22,619 nt of DNA from an uncultured Clostridia bacterium (GTDB taxonomy: Bacteria; Bacillota; Clostridia; Christensenellales; Borkfalkiaceae). The position numbers were made by a program, and so were the translations under genes. Within the stretch, counting starts at the first letter, position 1. Every line of letters begins with the position of its first letter. The notes under the pieces are model-generated. The model did not search any database, had not been told where the DNA came from, and saw nothing but the letters and a program-made list of their open reading frames with translations. Positions 14,573-21,650 of this stretch are shown here, piece by piece. The stretch covers positions 1 through 22,619 of the forward strand of contig CAJGDO010000021.1 of NCBI GenBank assembly GCA_904502225.1, read 5' to 3'.

Positions 14573-14775
14573 GCCAAATCAATTTTATATATTCAATTTA
14601 GGTGTGTTTTTCTATTTTAAAGGGAAAGTATACTTTTTTCACGCTTACAATGAATTTGATAAAAATGCAAATTCTAATTATGTAAGTGTGAATACACCTA
14701 TATATAATATTGGTTTGGCGACTAACGGAGTTTGCGTTTTTTGTGCGTTTACTTCGGTAGGCGCACTTTTTTATT
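14573..14775 (+). ncRNA. candidate ~200-nt structured RNA or attenuator leader
   Basis: A segment with its own promoter (14538) and strong terminator (14743). Between them a 10-bp stem 14599-14608/14691-14700 (core AGGTGT/ACACCT) encloses a 9-bp stem CACGCTTAC (14640-14648) / GTAAGTGTG (14682-14690). Their 3' arms are directly adjacent, so the helices could stack coaxially, with a 31-base side branch (14609-14639). A small stem GCGACT/AGTT-GC near 14718-14737 precedes the terminator. No convincing coding frame: the only long frame begins on the -35 TTG. It could be a standalone small RNA or control the operon starting at 14806. No known RNA family was recognised. Confidence 0.6.
14743..14775 (+). 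terminator. UUCG-capped terminator
   Basis: GTGCGTTTAC (14743-14752) with GTAGGCGCAC (14757-14766), 10 bp with two G-T pairs, closed by a TTCG tetraloop and followed by TTTTTTATTT. The next ribosome-binding site is about 20 bases away, with no promoter between. Confidence 0.9.
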
Positions 14776-14805
14776 TGTAGGAAATTTTTTATAGGAGAAA
14801 AAATT

Positions 14806-14982
14806 ATGAATTATTACAAATCAAATCAACAACCAATGACAAAAAAAGAAGCGTTAACAGATGCTTTACGTCGTCAAACCAATGAGATGAGACAGGCAAA
14901 AACACCTGCTCAAAGATGTGAAATTCAAAAAAGATATACAGCAGAAAAGTTAAGCATTATGAAAAATTATCCAACTAGATAA
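14806..14982 (+). CDS. small hypothetical protein (58 aa)
   Basis: A 58-aa basic, polar protein beginning MNYYKSNQQPMTKKEAL and rich in Arg, Lys and Gln, predicted largely helical (TKKEALTDALRRQTNEMRQA). AGGAGA lies 8 bases before the ATG, which is why it is considered real despite its size. It is the first gene of a four-gene unit that ends at 16210. No family was recognised; a small nucleic-acid-binding or regulatory protein is possible from the charge alone. Confidence 0.6.
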   Translation: MNYYKSNQQPMTKKEALTDALRRQTNEMRQAKTPAQRCEIQKRYTAEKLSIMKNYPTR

Positions 14983-15026
14983 CGGAAAAATAGTTTTAAT
15001 TAGAAAATTTTATAAGGAGAAAACTT

Positions 15027-15335
15027 ATGAATATTTTAGTAGGAATTTTATTAATTGCCGCAACATCGGCATCTTTTTTAACATTAGCATTGGATTCTGA
15101 TTTTGCAATGTCTATACATGTAATCAAAGCAATAGTAAGCCTTGTAGCAATAATTATTGCTTTTTGCATTAGCGCCCCTTTATGGATAGGCATCGTAGCA
15201 GTTATAGGGACAATAATAGGTTTTGTTGGCGGATTACTTGGTGTTGAAGGTGATTGCGATGTATATATACCATTTACTTTTATAATAGTTGGTATGATTT
15301 GTACTTTATTATCGGGTATAGCCATCTTTTTCTAA
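15027..15335 (+). CDS. small four-helix membrane protein, unknown
   Basis: A 102-aa, almost wholly hydrophobic protein with four likely membrane segments (about residues 3-21, 31-50, 51-72 and 82-102). A short acidic loop with GVEGDCD sits before the last segment. AAGGAG is 9 bases upstream of the ATG. It lies between the 58-aa gene and a membrane lipoprotein gene in one operon. Family unknown; small multi-span proteins of this kind occur as immunity, holin-like or effector proteins, but nothing in it decides. Confidence 0.65.
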   Translation: MNILVGILLIAATSASFLTLALDSDFAMSIHVIKAIVSLVAIIIAFCISAPLWIGIVAVIGTIIGFVGGLLGVEGDCDVYIPFTFIIVGMICTLLSGIAIFF

Positions 15336-15360
15336 AAATTATAAAAAGGGAGACTATAAA

Positions 15361-15696
15361 ATGAAAAAAACAACTTTTATACTATTATGCTTGACTTTAA
15401 TATTTACATTGACAGGTTGTTCGGGCAATAACGATGAACTAAGTTTTTGGCAAGGTATTTTGCTCGGTGGATTAGGTTTATTGTATGGTGGTGCTTACAT
15501 TGTAGGTATTGTTGGAATGAATGAATTATCTGAAGGGTTAATTGCGCTTGGATACATTATGGCGATTTTAGCCTGTGGCGTTTCATTAGTGTTGTACGGT
15601 ATTGTTTATGGTATATGGTGGATAATAATTATTGCAGTAGTGCTCTTCATCACTTATGTAGTAATTATGAAAATTGCAGAAGACAATTGGTGTTGA
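15361..15696 (+). CDS. lipoprotein with membrane-spanning tail, unknown
   Basis: A 111-aa protein with a signal peptide and a classical lipobox LTGC (residues 17-20), followed by a short polar linker and three further hydrophobic segments (about residues 30-50, 58-80 and 83-104). A lipid-modified cysteine followed by several membrane spans is unusual; the first segment could alternatively be a normal transmembrane helix with a chance lipobox. GGGAG precedes the ATG. The gene is 25 bases after the four-helix protein and overlaps or touches the next gene. Confidence 0.65.
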   Translation: MKKTTFILLCLTLIFTLTGCSGNNDELSFWQGILLGGLGLLYGGAYIVGIVGMNELSEGLIALGYIMAILACGVSLVLYGIVYGIWWIIIIAVVLFITYVVIMKIAEDNWC

Positions 15697-16195
15697 TGAA
15701 ATTAAAATAGTGGAAAAAATATTAGATATTCTTAAAAGCGTATTTATGATTATACCGAAAGTTATTGAAAAGATTAAAGAACGAAAGAAAGCCTTCCCTA
15801 AAATCATAATACCTTTAGAGGAAACAAAGCCAAATAAAACAATAAAAATTCACATCAACAAGAATAACGTCGATGATGAAATTAGGTGGTATAATTATTG
15901 TTTGGGAAAGTTTGAATTAAAAAATATTGGAAAAAATTTTCACATAGAAAAAATTTTAATAAACAACATTCCTTTCAAGCAATATAATACACTCGATTCA
16001 AATGAGGTTGTATGTATAGAAATCTATAACTATAACAGAAAAGATGATTTGTCTTATTATAATATAGAAGATTTTAGCATAATTATCTCAAACGAATTTG
16101 AAAAGTGTTTCATCTGTAATTTTTCCTTTCATAAAGAAGGGCTATACTATAATTTTGAATTAACAAACATATCTAAAATTCGTAAAAAGCCTTGA
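15674..16195 (+). CDS. hypothetical protein with amphipathic N-terminus
   Basis: A protein of up to 173 aa. The N-terminal 35 residues (VEKILDILKSVFMIIPKVIEKIKERKK) form an amphipathic or membrane-touching helix with a basic end. The rest looks like an all-beta domain rich in aromatic and acidic residues. The start is uncertain: TTG 15674 overlaps the lipoprotein gene, GTG 15710 lies 14 bases after its stop, and ATG 15746 is further in; none has a good ribosome-binding site, so translation is probably coupled to the upstream gene. It is the last gene before a terminator at 16186. No family recognised. Confidence 0.6.
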   Translation: MQKTIGVDEIKIVEKILDILKSVFMIIPKVIEKIKERKKAFPKIIIPLEETKPNKTIKIHINKNNVDDEIRWYNYCLGKFELKNIGKNFHIEKILINNIPFKQYNTLDSNEVVCIEIYNYNRKDDLSYYNIEDFSIIISNEFEKCFICNFSFHKEGLYYNFELTNISKIRKKP

Positions 16196-16214
16196 AATTT
16201 TCAAGGCTTTCTTA
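16186..16214 (+). terminator. terminator of the 14806-16195 operon
   Basis: AAAGCCTTGA (16186-16195) with TCAAGGCTTT (16201-16210), perfect 10-bp stem, loop AATTT, then a short T-rich tail; the stop codon lies inside the stem. Confidence 0.75.
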
Positions 16215-16263
16215 CTCTAACTCAAAAATCAACTTTAATATGACTAATTTAGACATAAAGACT

Positions 16264-16272
16264 TGATATAAT
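16264..16272 (+). promoter_or_regulatory. extended -10 promoter of the helicase operon
   Basis: TGATATAAT (TGn + TATAAT) 32 bases before the helicase ATG; no clear -35 at 17 bases. It lies after the preceding terminator and so likely drives the operon 16304-21519. Confidence 0.6.
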
Positions 16273-16303
16273 AGAACAAAAACAAGAACAAAAGGAAAAA
16301 AGT

Positions 16304-19117
16304 ATGGAAGCAAAACGAATATTAGACAAGTTAAATAACGAGCAACAATCGGCTGTTTGTGAAACGGAAGGGTATATTCGGGTTGTTGCAGGTGCAGGGA
16401 GCGGAAAAACAAGGGTGCTTACCCACCGATACGTGTATATAGCAAAGGCTTTGGGTGTGCCAACCGAACACATACTTTCGGTGACCTTTACTAACAAGGC
16501 GGCGAACGTTATGAAAAAGCGAATTCGGGACTTTATGCCCGATGAAGACGGCGGTTATATCGGCACGTTCCATAGTATTTGCAGAAAGATTTTATCTTTT
16601 GATATACATAGATTAAACTACCCAAAAAACTTTAAGATATTAGATATTGAAGACCAAAAAGAATTACTACGTGAGATATATGAAAAGAACGGGTTAAAAT
16701 TAAAAAACAATACTTTTTCAAACGTGCTTACACGAATAGAAGTGTATAAACACGACCTTAAATATATCCCCGAACTTGTATCTATCGAGAGCGTTAAAAC
16801 CTTTTCAAACCTTAACGTTGAGAATAAGACTTCAACCGATTTTATCATAAACGAATACTTAAAAGAGCAAAGAAAAAACTTTTATTTAGACTTTGCCGAC
16901 CTTATATATTTTACCTTGTATCTATTAAAGACGGACAAGGAATTTAGCGAAAAATGGAGCAACTATTTTGAGTATATTCAAGTAGATGAATTTCAAGACG
17001 TTTCCCCCGAACAGTATGAGTTAGTGTCGCTTCTTTCAAATAATAACGGAAACTTATTTATAGTCGGAGACCCCGACCAAACCATATATTCATTTCGTGG
17101 TGCGGACGTTGATTTCTTCCTTGACTTTGACAAGGTGTTTAAGGACGTTAAAACTATTATACTTGATACCAACTATCGTTCTACCCCACAAATACTTAAA
17201 GCAAGTAATTCGCTTATAACTAAAAACACAAAGCGAATTGAAAAGCAATTAAAACCCGTTAAAAGAGATGGCTTATCGGTAGAATACCACCACGCCAAAA
17301 CACGAAAAGACGAGTGCGATTATATTTCAAATCAAATTGCGGAAATAGTAAAACAAGGTGGCTCGCTTAACGACTGTGCCGTGCTTTATAGAAACAACAA
17401 TAATTCCCGTGCGATAGAAGAAGCGTTGATTAGAAACAAACTTTCATATGTTATATTTAGCGGTTTTGCTTTCTATAAGCGAAAGGAAATTAAGGACGTT
17501 ATAGCATATCTTCAAATGGCGGAAACGACTGACGACGTTTCATTCTTGCGAACGGTAAATGTGCCTGCTCGTGGCATAGGCAAAACAAGGATTGCCTTTA
17601 TTCGAGAAGAAGCCGATGCATACGGAACAACGCTGTATACGGCGTTATATAACAACCGTTTTAACCCTTTATTTATGGGTACGGGTGCAAGCGAATACGT
17701 TGACCTTATAGAGAATATAAAGGAACTAAAAGAAAAGTATTCCATAAACGATTTGCTCGATTATATTCTCAAAGAAACGGGTTATGAAAAAATGCTTATG
17801 GAAGATGGAGACCAAGAAAGGCTTGACAACGTTGCCGAACTAAAAGACTCTATCCGTGAATATGAAACGGAAGCAAAAGAAAAGGTATTACTTTCAGACT
17901 ATCTAAACAACGTTGCATTGATAACAAGTGCCGATAGAAACGATAAAGCCGACTGCGTTAAAATGATGACCGTTCATACTGCAAAGGGTTTAGAGTTTAA
18001 GAACGTGTTCGTGTGTCAACTAAACGAAGGAATATTCCCTTCTTCTCAAACGAATACGCTTGAAGAAATAGAAGAAGAAAGAAGGCTTTTATACGTTGCA
18101 ATGACACGTGCGGAAGAAAGGCTTGTGCTTACCGACTGCGAAATGAATTCAAACGGTCAAATGCAACTTGCTCCGTCAAGGTTTATCTTTGATATAGAAG
18201 AAAATGCGTTTAAGAAAACGGGGTTGATTTCCCCTGATTATACCGAATGGGCAAAGTCTTATATCAATAGACTTAACCCGAATTTACCATTACAAACGGT
18301 TAAAGCAAAATTTAACGTTGGCGACACTGTTATACACGAGATTTTGGGGCGAGGAACTATCGAAAGAATTGTAGATGGCGCATATAGAGTTCGCTTTGAT
18401 GAAAACAAGGTGCGAACTATCTCTTTCAAGGTGGAACTTAAAAAAGTAAGCGAAAGTAAAACGGAAGACCCAAATAATCTTAATGCCTATGCAAGATACG
18501 TTTACGATAGGGAGTTTAATTCTACTGAAAAGCAGAGAGAGCGTGCGGAATTTATACTTAACTCTAACGCCCCCATTGAGCGAAAACTTGAAGATTTATC
18601 ATATAACCCCTTTTCAAAGCGTGATATAGTCAAGTACATAATAGAAAACGGAATGCTTTTAGAAAATGTATTTTACCCCGATAGAATGCTTGACAAACAA
18701 GGCAATGATTTTAGAGATTTTATTGAGTCGGACAACAACTTCTATTTTGGCGGGATAGAAACGCTTTTAGAAGAGATTGACGTTAATTCTATAAATAATA
18801 CCGAAACGAAAAAGTTAATTGAAAAGTGTACCCGTGCAGTAGAAATGTGGAGCGTTCTTAACGACTTATACTGTGCTCTACCCGTTGATGAGGATTGTGA
18901 AATAGAAGATTTTGAAAATTTTTATGACTTGGCTCTAAACCATATTATTTCTTGCGGAGAGTATTACTTCAAAAGGTCTAAATCTTCAAAAAATTACTAT
19001 ATAGAAGAACAAAACAAGTATTTAATAGAAACACTTTGCGAAGCCTTAAACCCTTATCAAGCAATGAGTTTTAAGGAGTACTGTAAGAAAACAAAGGAAA
19101 ACATACAAGGAGAATAA
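16304..19117 (+). CDS. UvrD/PcrA-type superfamily 1 helicase with C-terminal extension
   Basis: A 937-aa SF1A helicase that should unwind DNA 3'-5' with ATP. Motifs: Walker A AGAGSGKT (29-36), FTNKAANVMKKRI, GTFHSICRKIL, Walker B VDEFQD (227-232), GDPDQTIYSFRGA, NYRSTPQI, VHTAKGLEF (about 557-565), RRLLYVAMTRAEERL (about 593-607). A Tudor-like segment FNVGDTVIHEILGRGTIERI starts at F670, as in PcrA, where it binds RNA polymerase. PcrA normally ends near here, but this protein continues for about 220 residues (roughly 718-937), helical, acidic and of no recognised family. CCC for Pro and CGA for Arg are frequent, unlike the housekeeping genes, so it is probably not the chromosomal PcrA. The next gene starts 2 bases after its stop. 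Confidence 0.9.
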   Translation: MEAKRILDKLNNEQQSAVCETEGYIRVVAGAGSGKTRVLTHRYVYIAKALGVPTEHILSVTFTNKAANVMKKRIRDFMPDEDGGYIGTFHSICRKILSFDIHRLNYPKNFKILDIEDQKELLREIYEKNGLKLKNNTFSNVLTRIEVYKHDLKYIPELVSIESVKTFSNLNVENKTSTDFIINEYLKEQRKNFYLDFADLIYFTLYLLKTDKEFSEKWSNYFEYIQVDEFQDVSPEQYELVSLLSNNNGNLFIVGDPDQTIYSFRGADVDFFLDFDKVFKDVKTIILDTNYRSTPQILKASNSLITKNTKRIEKQLKPVKRDGLSVEYHHAKTRKDECDYISNQIAEIVKQGGSLNDCAVLYRNNNNSRAIEEALIRNKLSYVIFSGFAFYKRKEIKDVIAYLQMAETTDDVSFLRTVNVPARGIGKTRIAFIREEADAYGTTLYTALYNNRFNPLFMGTGASEYVDLIENIKELKEKYSINDLLDYILKETGYEKMLMEDGDQERLDNVAELKDSIREYETEAKEKVLLSDYLNNVALITSADRNDKADCVKMMTVHTAKGLEFKNVFVCQLNEGIFPSSQTNTLEEIEEERRLLYVAMTRAEERLVLTDCEMNSNGQMQLAPSRFIFDIEENAFKKTGLISPDYTEWAKSYINRLNPNLPLQTVKAKFNVGDTVIHEILGRGTIERIVDGAYRVRFDENKVRTISFKVELKKVSESKTEDPNNLNAYARYVYDREFNSTEKQRERAEFILNSNAPIERKLEDLSYNPFSKRDIVKYIIENGMLLENVFYPDRMLDKQGNDFRDFIESDNNFYFGGIETLLEEIDVNSINNTETKKLIEKCTRAVEMWSVLNDLYCALPVDEDCEIEDFENFYDLALNHIISCGEYYFKRSKSSKNYYIEEQNKYLIETLCEALNPYQAMSFKEYCKKTKENIQGE

Positions 19118-19119
19118 AG

Positions 19120-20385
19120 ATGGAAAAAATTGAACTATTGGAAAAACAAGCAGAAAGCGGTAATGTTGATTCTATTATAGAAATTGCAAAACTTGCCATA
19201 GATAACAATTACAATAAAGCAAAAGCCATTGAATATTTATTAAGCATAAATGAAAAAATGAATCCCGAAGCATATTATTGTTTATATGAATTATATGAAC
19301 AAAAATCAATTTTAGATACGGATAATATAGCGTTGGAAACTTCTCAAAAATACCTTTATATATCGGCAGAATTAGGTTTTGAAACTGCTTATTGGACAAT
19401 TGCAGGCGAATCTGATGGCGAAAAGAATTATGAAAAGGCAATTCTTTATATTCAAAAACTCATAGAAAAAAACAATGGCGACGCAATGATTGAAATGGCA
19501 CACTATTATAAAGACGGACGAGGAGTTGAACAATCATTTGAAAAGGCTTTTGAATATTACAATAAAGCATTAAGTATAGGTTGTACTGGTGCATATGTGG
19601 GTTTAGGAATTGCTTATCTCAATGGAGAAGGTGTTGAACAAAACATAGATGAAGCAATAAAGTGTTTTGAGAAAGCAATTGAATATAACCACGCCGACGC
19701 CTTTAACAATATGGGATTTTTGTACTATTATGGTGAAGGTGTCGAACAAGATTATGAAAAGGCGTTTCAATATTATATAAAAGGAGCGGAAGGAGGATTT
19801 GAAATCTCTCAATATAAAGTCGGTTGTATGTATAGAGACGGAATAGGTGTTAAACAAGATTTGGGAAAAGCATTTAATTGGCTTAAAAAAGCAACAGAAC
19901 AATACTTCTATAAGGCGTTTAATGATATAGGAAATCTCTATGAACACGGCGAAGGGACTGAACAAAATTATGATTTAGCATTAGAATCCTTTAACGACGC
20001 CATTTTTTGGGCAGAAGCAAACGATAAAATACTACCAACAGCATATTACAATGTTGGAAGACTTTATTTCGATGGAAAGGGTGTTGAAATAAACTATAAA
20101 AAAGCATTAGAACATTTCAATGTAGCAATAGAAAATTCTCACTTAAGTACAATGAAAGAAACCACAAAAGAAGATTGTATAAAGTATAAAACCAAAATAG
20201 AAGGATTAAAACTTGCTTATGAAAATGGCGAAATTTCTCGTGTACTTTTACAAAAAAAGTTCTCCATTGGATACCCCATCGCTTCGGAAACGTTTGAATG
20301 GCTTTTAGAAAAGGCATATATAGATAAGGACGGAAAGACTATTATAGCCAAAGAAGAATACGAAAATTTATTTAAGGAGATGTAG
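19120..20385 (+). CDS. Sel1-repeat protein with FtsK-gamma-like winged-helix C-terminus
   Basis: A 421-aa protein. Residues 1-120 form irregular TPR-like helices. Then about six Sel1 repeats (roughly 121-156, 157-192, 193-228, 229-264, 265-304, 305-340) carry the consensus YxxGEGVEQ(x)nyeKAfxyyxxA. The C-terminus (about 360-421) reads GEISRVLLQKKFSIGYPIASETF, closely like the DNA-reading gamma winged helix of FtsK/SpoIIIE (LQRRFxIGYxRAxR). Sel1 repeats bind proteins; the gamma domain of FtsK binds DNA polarity sequences. No motor domain is present, so this would be a scaffold that reads DNA or has lost that role. AAGGAG lies inside the end of the helicase gene; spacing of 2 bases shows one operon. 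Confidence 0.85.
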   Translation: MEKIELLEKQAESGNVDSIIEIAKLAIDNNYNKAKAIEYLLSINEKMNPEAYYCLYELYEQKSILDTDNIALETSQKYLYISAELGFETAYWTIAGESDGEKNYEKAILYIQKLIEKNNGDAMIEMAHYYKDGRGVEQSFEKAFEYYNKALSIGCTGAYVGLGIAYLNGEGVEQNIDEAIKCFEKAIEYNHADAFNNMGFLYYYGEGVEQDYEKAFQYYIKGAEGGFEISQYKVGCMYRDGIGVKQDLGKAFNWLKKATEQYFYKAFNDIGNLYEHGEGTEQNYDLALESFNDAIFWAEANDKILPTAYYNVGRLYFDGKGVEINYKKALEHFNVAIENSHLSTMKETTKEDCIKYKTKIEGLKLAYENGEISRVLLQKKFSIGYPIASETFEWLLEKAYIDKDGKTIIAKEEYENLFKEM

Positions 20386-20389
20386 TAAA

Positions 20390-21031
20390 ATGAATATACA
20401 AGAGTTATGGGATAAGTATTTTGAAATATACAAGACTGAAGACTATGATAGTATTAAAAATTGTTTGGATGAACTTGTTAAACTTGGCGAATTCGATGCT
20501 TTTTCTCTTATTGGCGATATGTATGCTCACGGTGAAGGGGTTGAACAATCTTCTCAAAAAGCACTCGAATATTATAATTTAGCACTTGAAAAAGGTTGTG
20601 TAAAAGCATATTGCCACATTGCTCATTTATATTATTACGGATTGGATATTGAAAGAGACTATAAAAAGGCTTTTGAAACATATAAGATTGCCTCCGAAAA
20701 CAATATACATATCGGATATTATAGAATGGCTTGTATGTACTTAAATGGCGATTACGTTGAAAAGAATTATTTTAAAGCATTTGAAAATGCACAAACAGCA
20801 AGGAAAATGGGGCTTGAAAAAGCAAATAGAATTATTCATAAAATAGAAGGCTTAAAATTTGCTTTTGAAGAAGGTAATATTTCTCGTGTAGCATTGCAAA
20901 GCAAGTTATCTATGGGCTTTCCACTCGCTTCGGAAGTTTTTGATTGGTTGAAAGAGAAAAAATACATAGATAAAGACGGAAAGACTATTATAGCCAAAGA
21001 AGAATACGAAAGATTATTTAAGGAGAATTAA
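20390..21031 (+). CDS. short Sel1-repeat protein with the same winged-helix C-terminus
   Basis: A 213-aa paralogue of the preceding gene: a unique ~33-residue N-terminus, three Sel1 repeats (about 34-69, 70-105, 106-141), and the FtsK-gamma-like segment NISRVALQSKLSMGFPLASEVF (163-184), ending IDKDGKTIIAKEEYERLFKEN. Its last 60 coding bases match the first gene at 57 of 60 positions, whereas the repeats have diverged. It begins 4 bases after the preceding stop, with AAGGAG inside the upstream gene. It probably partners with or competes against the longer protein, using the same C-terminal reader with a different scaffold length. Confidence 0.85.
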   Translation: MNIQELWDKYFEIYKTEDYDSIKNCLDELVKLGEFDAFSLIGDMYAHGEGVEQSSQKALEYYNLALEKGCVKAYCHIAHLYYYGLDIERDYKKAFETYKIASENNIHIGYYRMACMYLNGDYVEKNYFKAFENAQTARKMGLEKANRIIHKIEGLKFAFEEGNISRVALQSKLSMGFPLASEVFDWLKEKKYIDKDGKTIIAKEEYERLFKEN

Positions 21032-21036
21032 GAACA

Positions 21037-21519
21037 ATGGAAGAAATTAAAAGTTTAGAAATGAAGGCAATAAACGGAGATTATAGTTCAGTAAAAAAAT
21101 TAGCAGGACTTGCTTTGGTGGATGAATACGATAACAAAAAAGTTATTCAATTCCTTATGAAAGCTGTTGAAAACGAAAGAGAAGAAACTTGTAATTGGTT
21201 ATCTATTGCAATAGAAAAAACATCGTTCTATCAAACTTATAAAATCTTCGAAAAACTACTGCACAATATAACTGCTACTTCAGATAAAGAGATTATTGTT
21301 CCTTTATACAAGAATATTTTGGACGGCGAAGATAAAGAAAAAATGAAAGAGGTATATGAGTTTACAAAAAAATTCAATGCTTTATATCAACAAAAAATGA
21401 AAGAAGATGAAGAATTGAAAGAATATTCCGAGTTTATAAAAAATCAAATTATATGGATAAAGGAAAACGAAAGCCTTGTAAAAGAAAAAATACTTTACCA
21501 AATGCCAAAAAACAAATAA
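21037..21519 (+). CDS. Sel1-family N-terminal relative, lacks repeats and winged helix
   Basis: A 160-aa protein whose first ~55 residues (MEEIKSLEMKAINGDYSS.. ALVDEYDNKKVIQFLMKAV) parallel those of the 421-aa Sel1 protein (MEKIELLEKQAESGNVDS.. AIDNNYNKAKAIEYLLSI). The rest is charged and helical, with a possible coiled coil (YQQKMKEDEELKEYSEFIKNQ), and has no Sel1 consensus or gamma-like segment. AAGGAG lies within the end of the preceding gene, 5 bases away. It looks like a family member that kept the N-terminal capping region and gained a different C-terminus; it could bind the same partner as the longer protein. Confidence 0.75.
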   Translation: MEEIKSLEMKAINGDYSSVKKLAGLALVDEYDNKKVIQFLMKAVENEREETCNWLSIAIEKTSFYQTYKIFEKLLHNITATSDKEIIVPLYKNILDGEDKEKMKEVYEFTKKFNALYQQKMKEDEELKEYSEFIKNQIIWIKENESLVKEKILYQMPKNK

Positions 21520-21596
21520 ATCTACTTGAAATATATATTATAAATATGAAAAGTAGAATTTAGCCGAAAGAGAAAATAGAATAACAACTAAAATTA

Positions 21597-21630
21597 GGGT
21601 TAACGGAATAAAAACCGTTAGCCCTTTTTT
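21597..21630 (+). terminator. terminator after the helicase-Sel1 operon
   Basis: GGGTTAACGG (21597-21606) with CCGTTAGCCC (21615-21624), 10 bp with one G-T pair, then six T. The next gene starts 20 bases after the T run, so it could also act as an attenuator for that gene. Confidence 0.88.
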
Positions 21631-21650
21631 AATGCAAAAAAGGAGAACGG

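Noticed and set aside
14651..14683. Tiny frame inside the candidate RNA, a possible leader peptide
   Set aside because: No ribosome-binding site, and it lies within the loop of the 9-bp stem with no regulatory codon run.
14538..14780. Plus-strand frame of 80 codons after the vWA gene
   Set aside because: Its TTG start is the first part of the TTGACA -35 box and the frame runs through the terminator; it is better explained as a noncoding transcript.
16304..19117. The housekeeping pcrA gene
   Set aside because: Not next to ligA, carries a long extra C-terminus, has different codon use from the housekeeping genes and lies in an operon with Sel1 proteins; not fully excluded without the whole genome.
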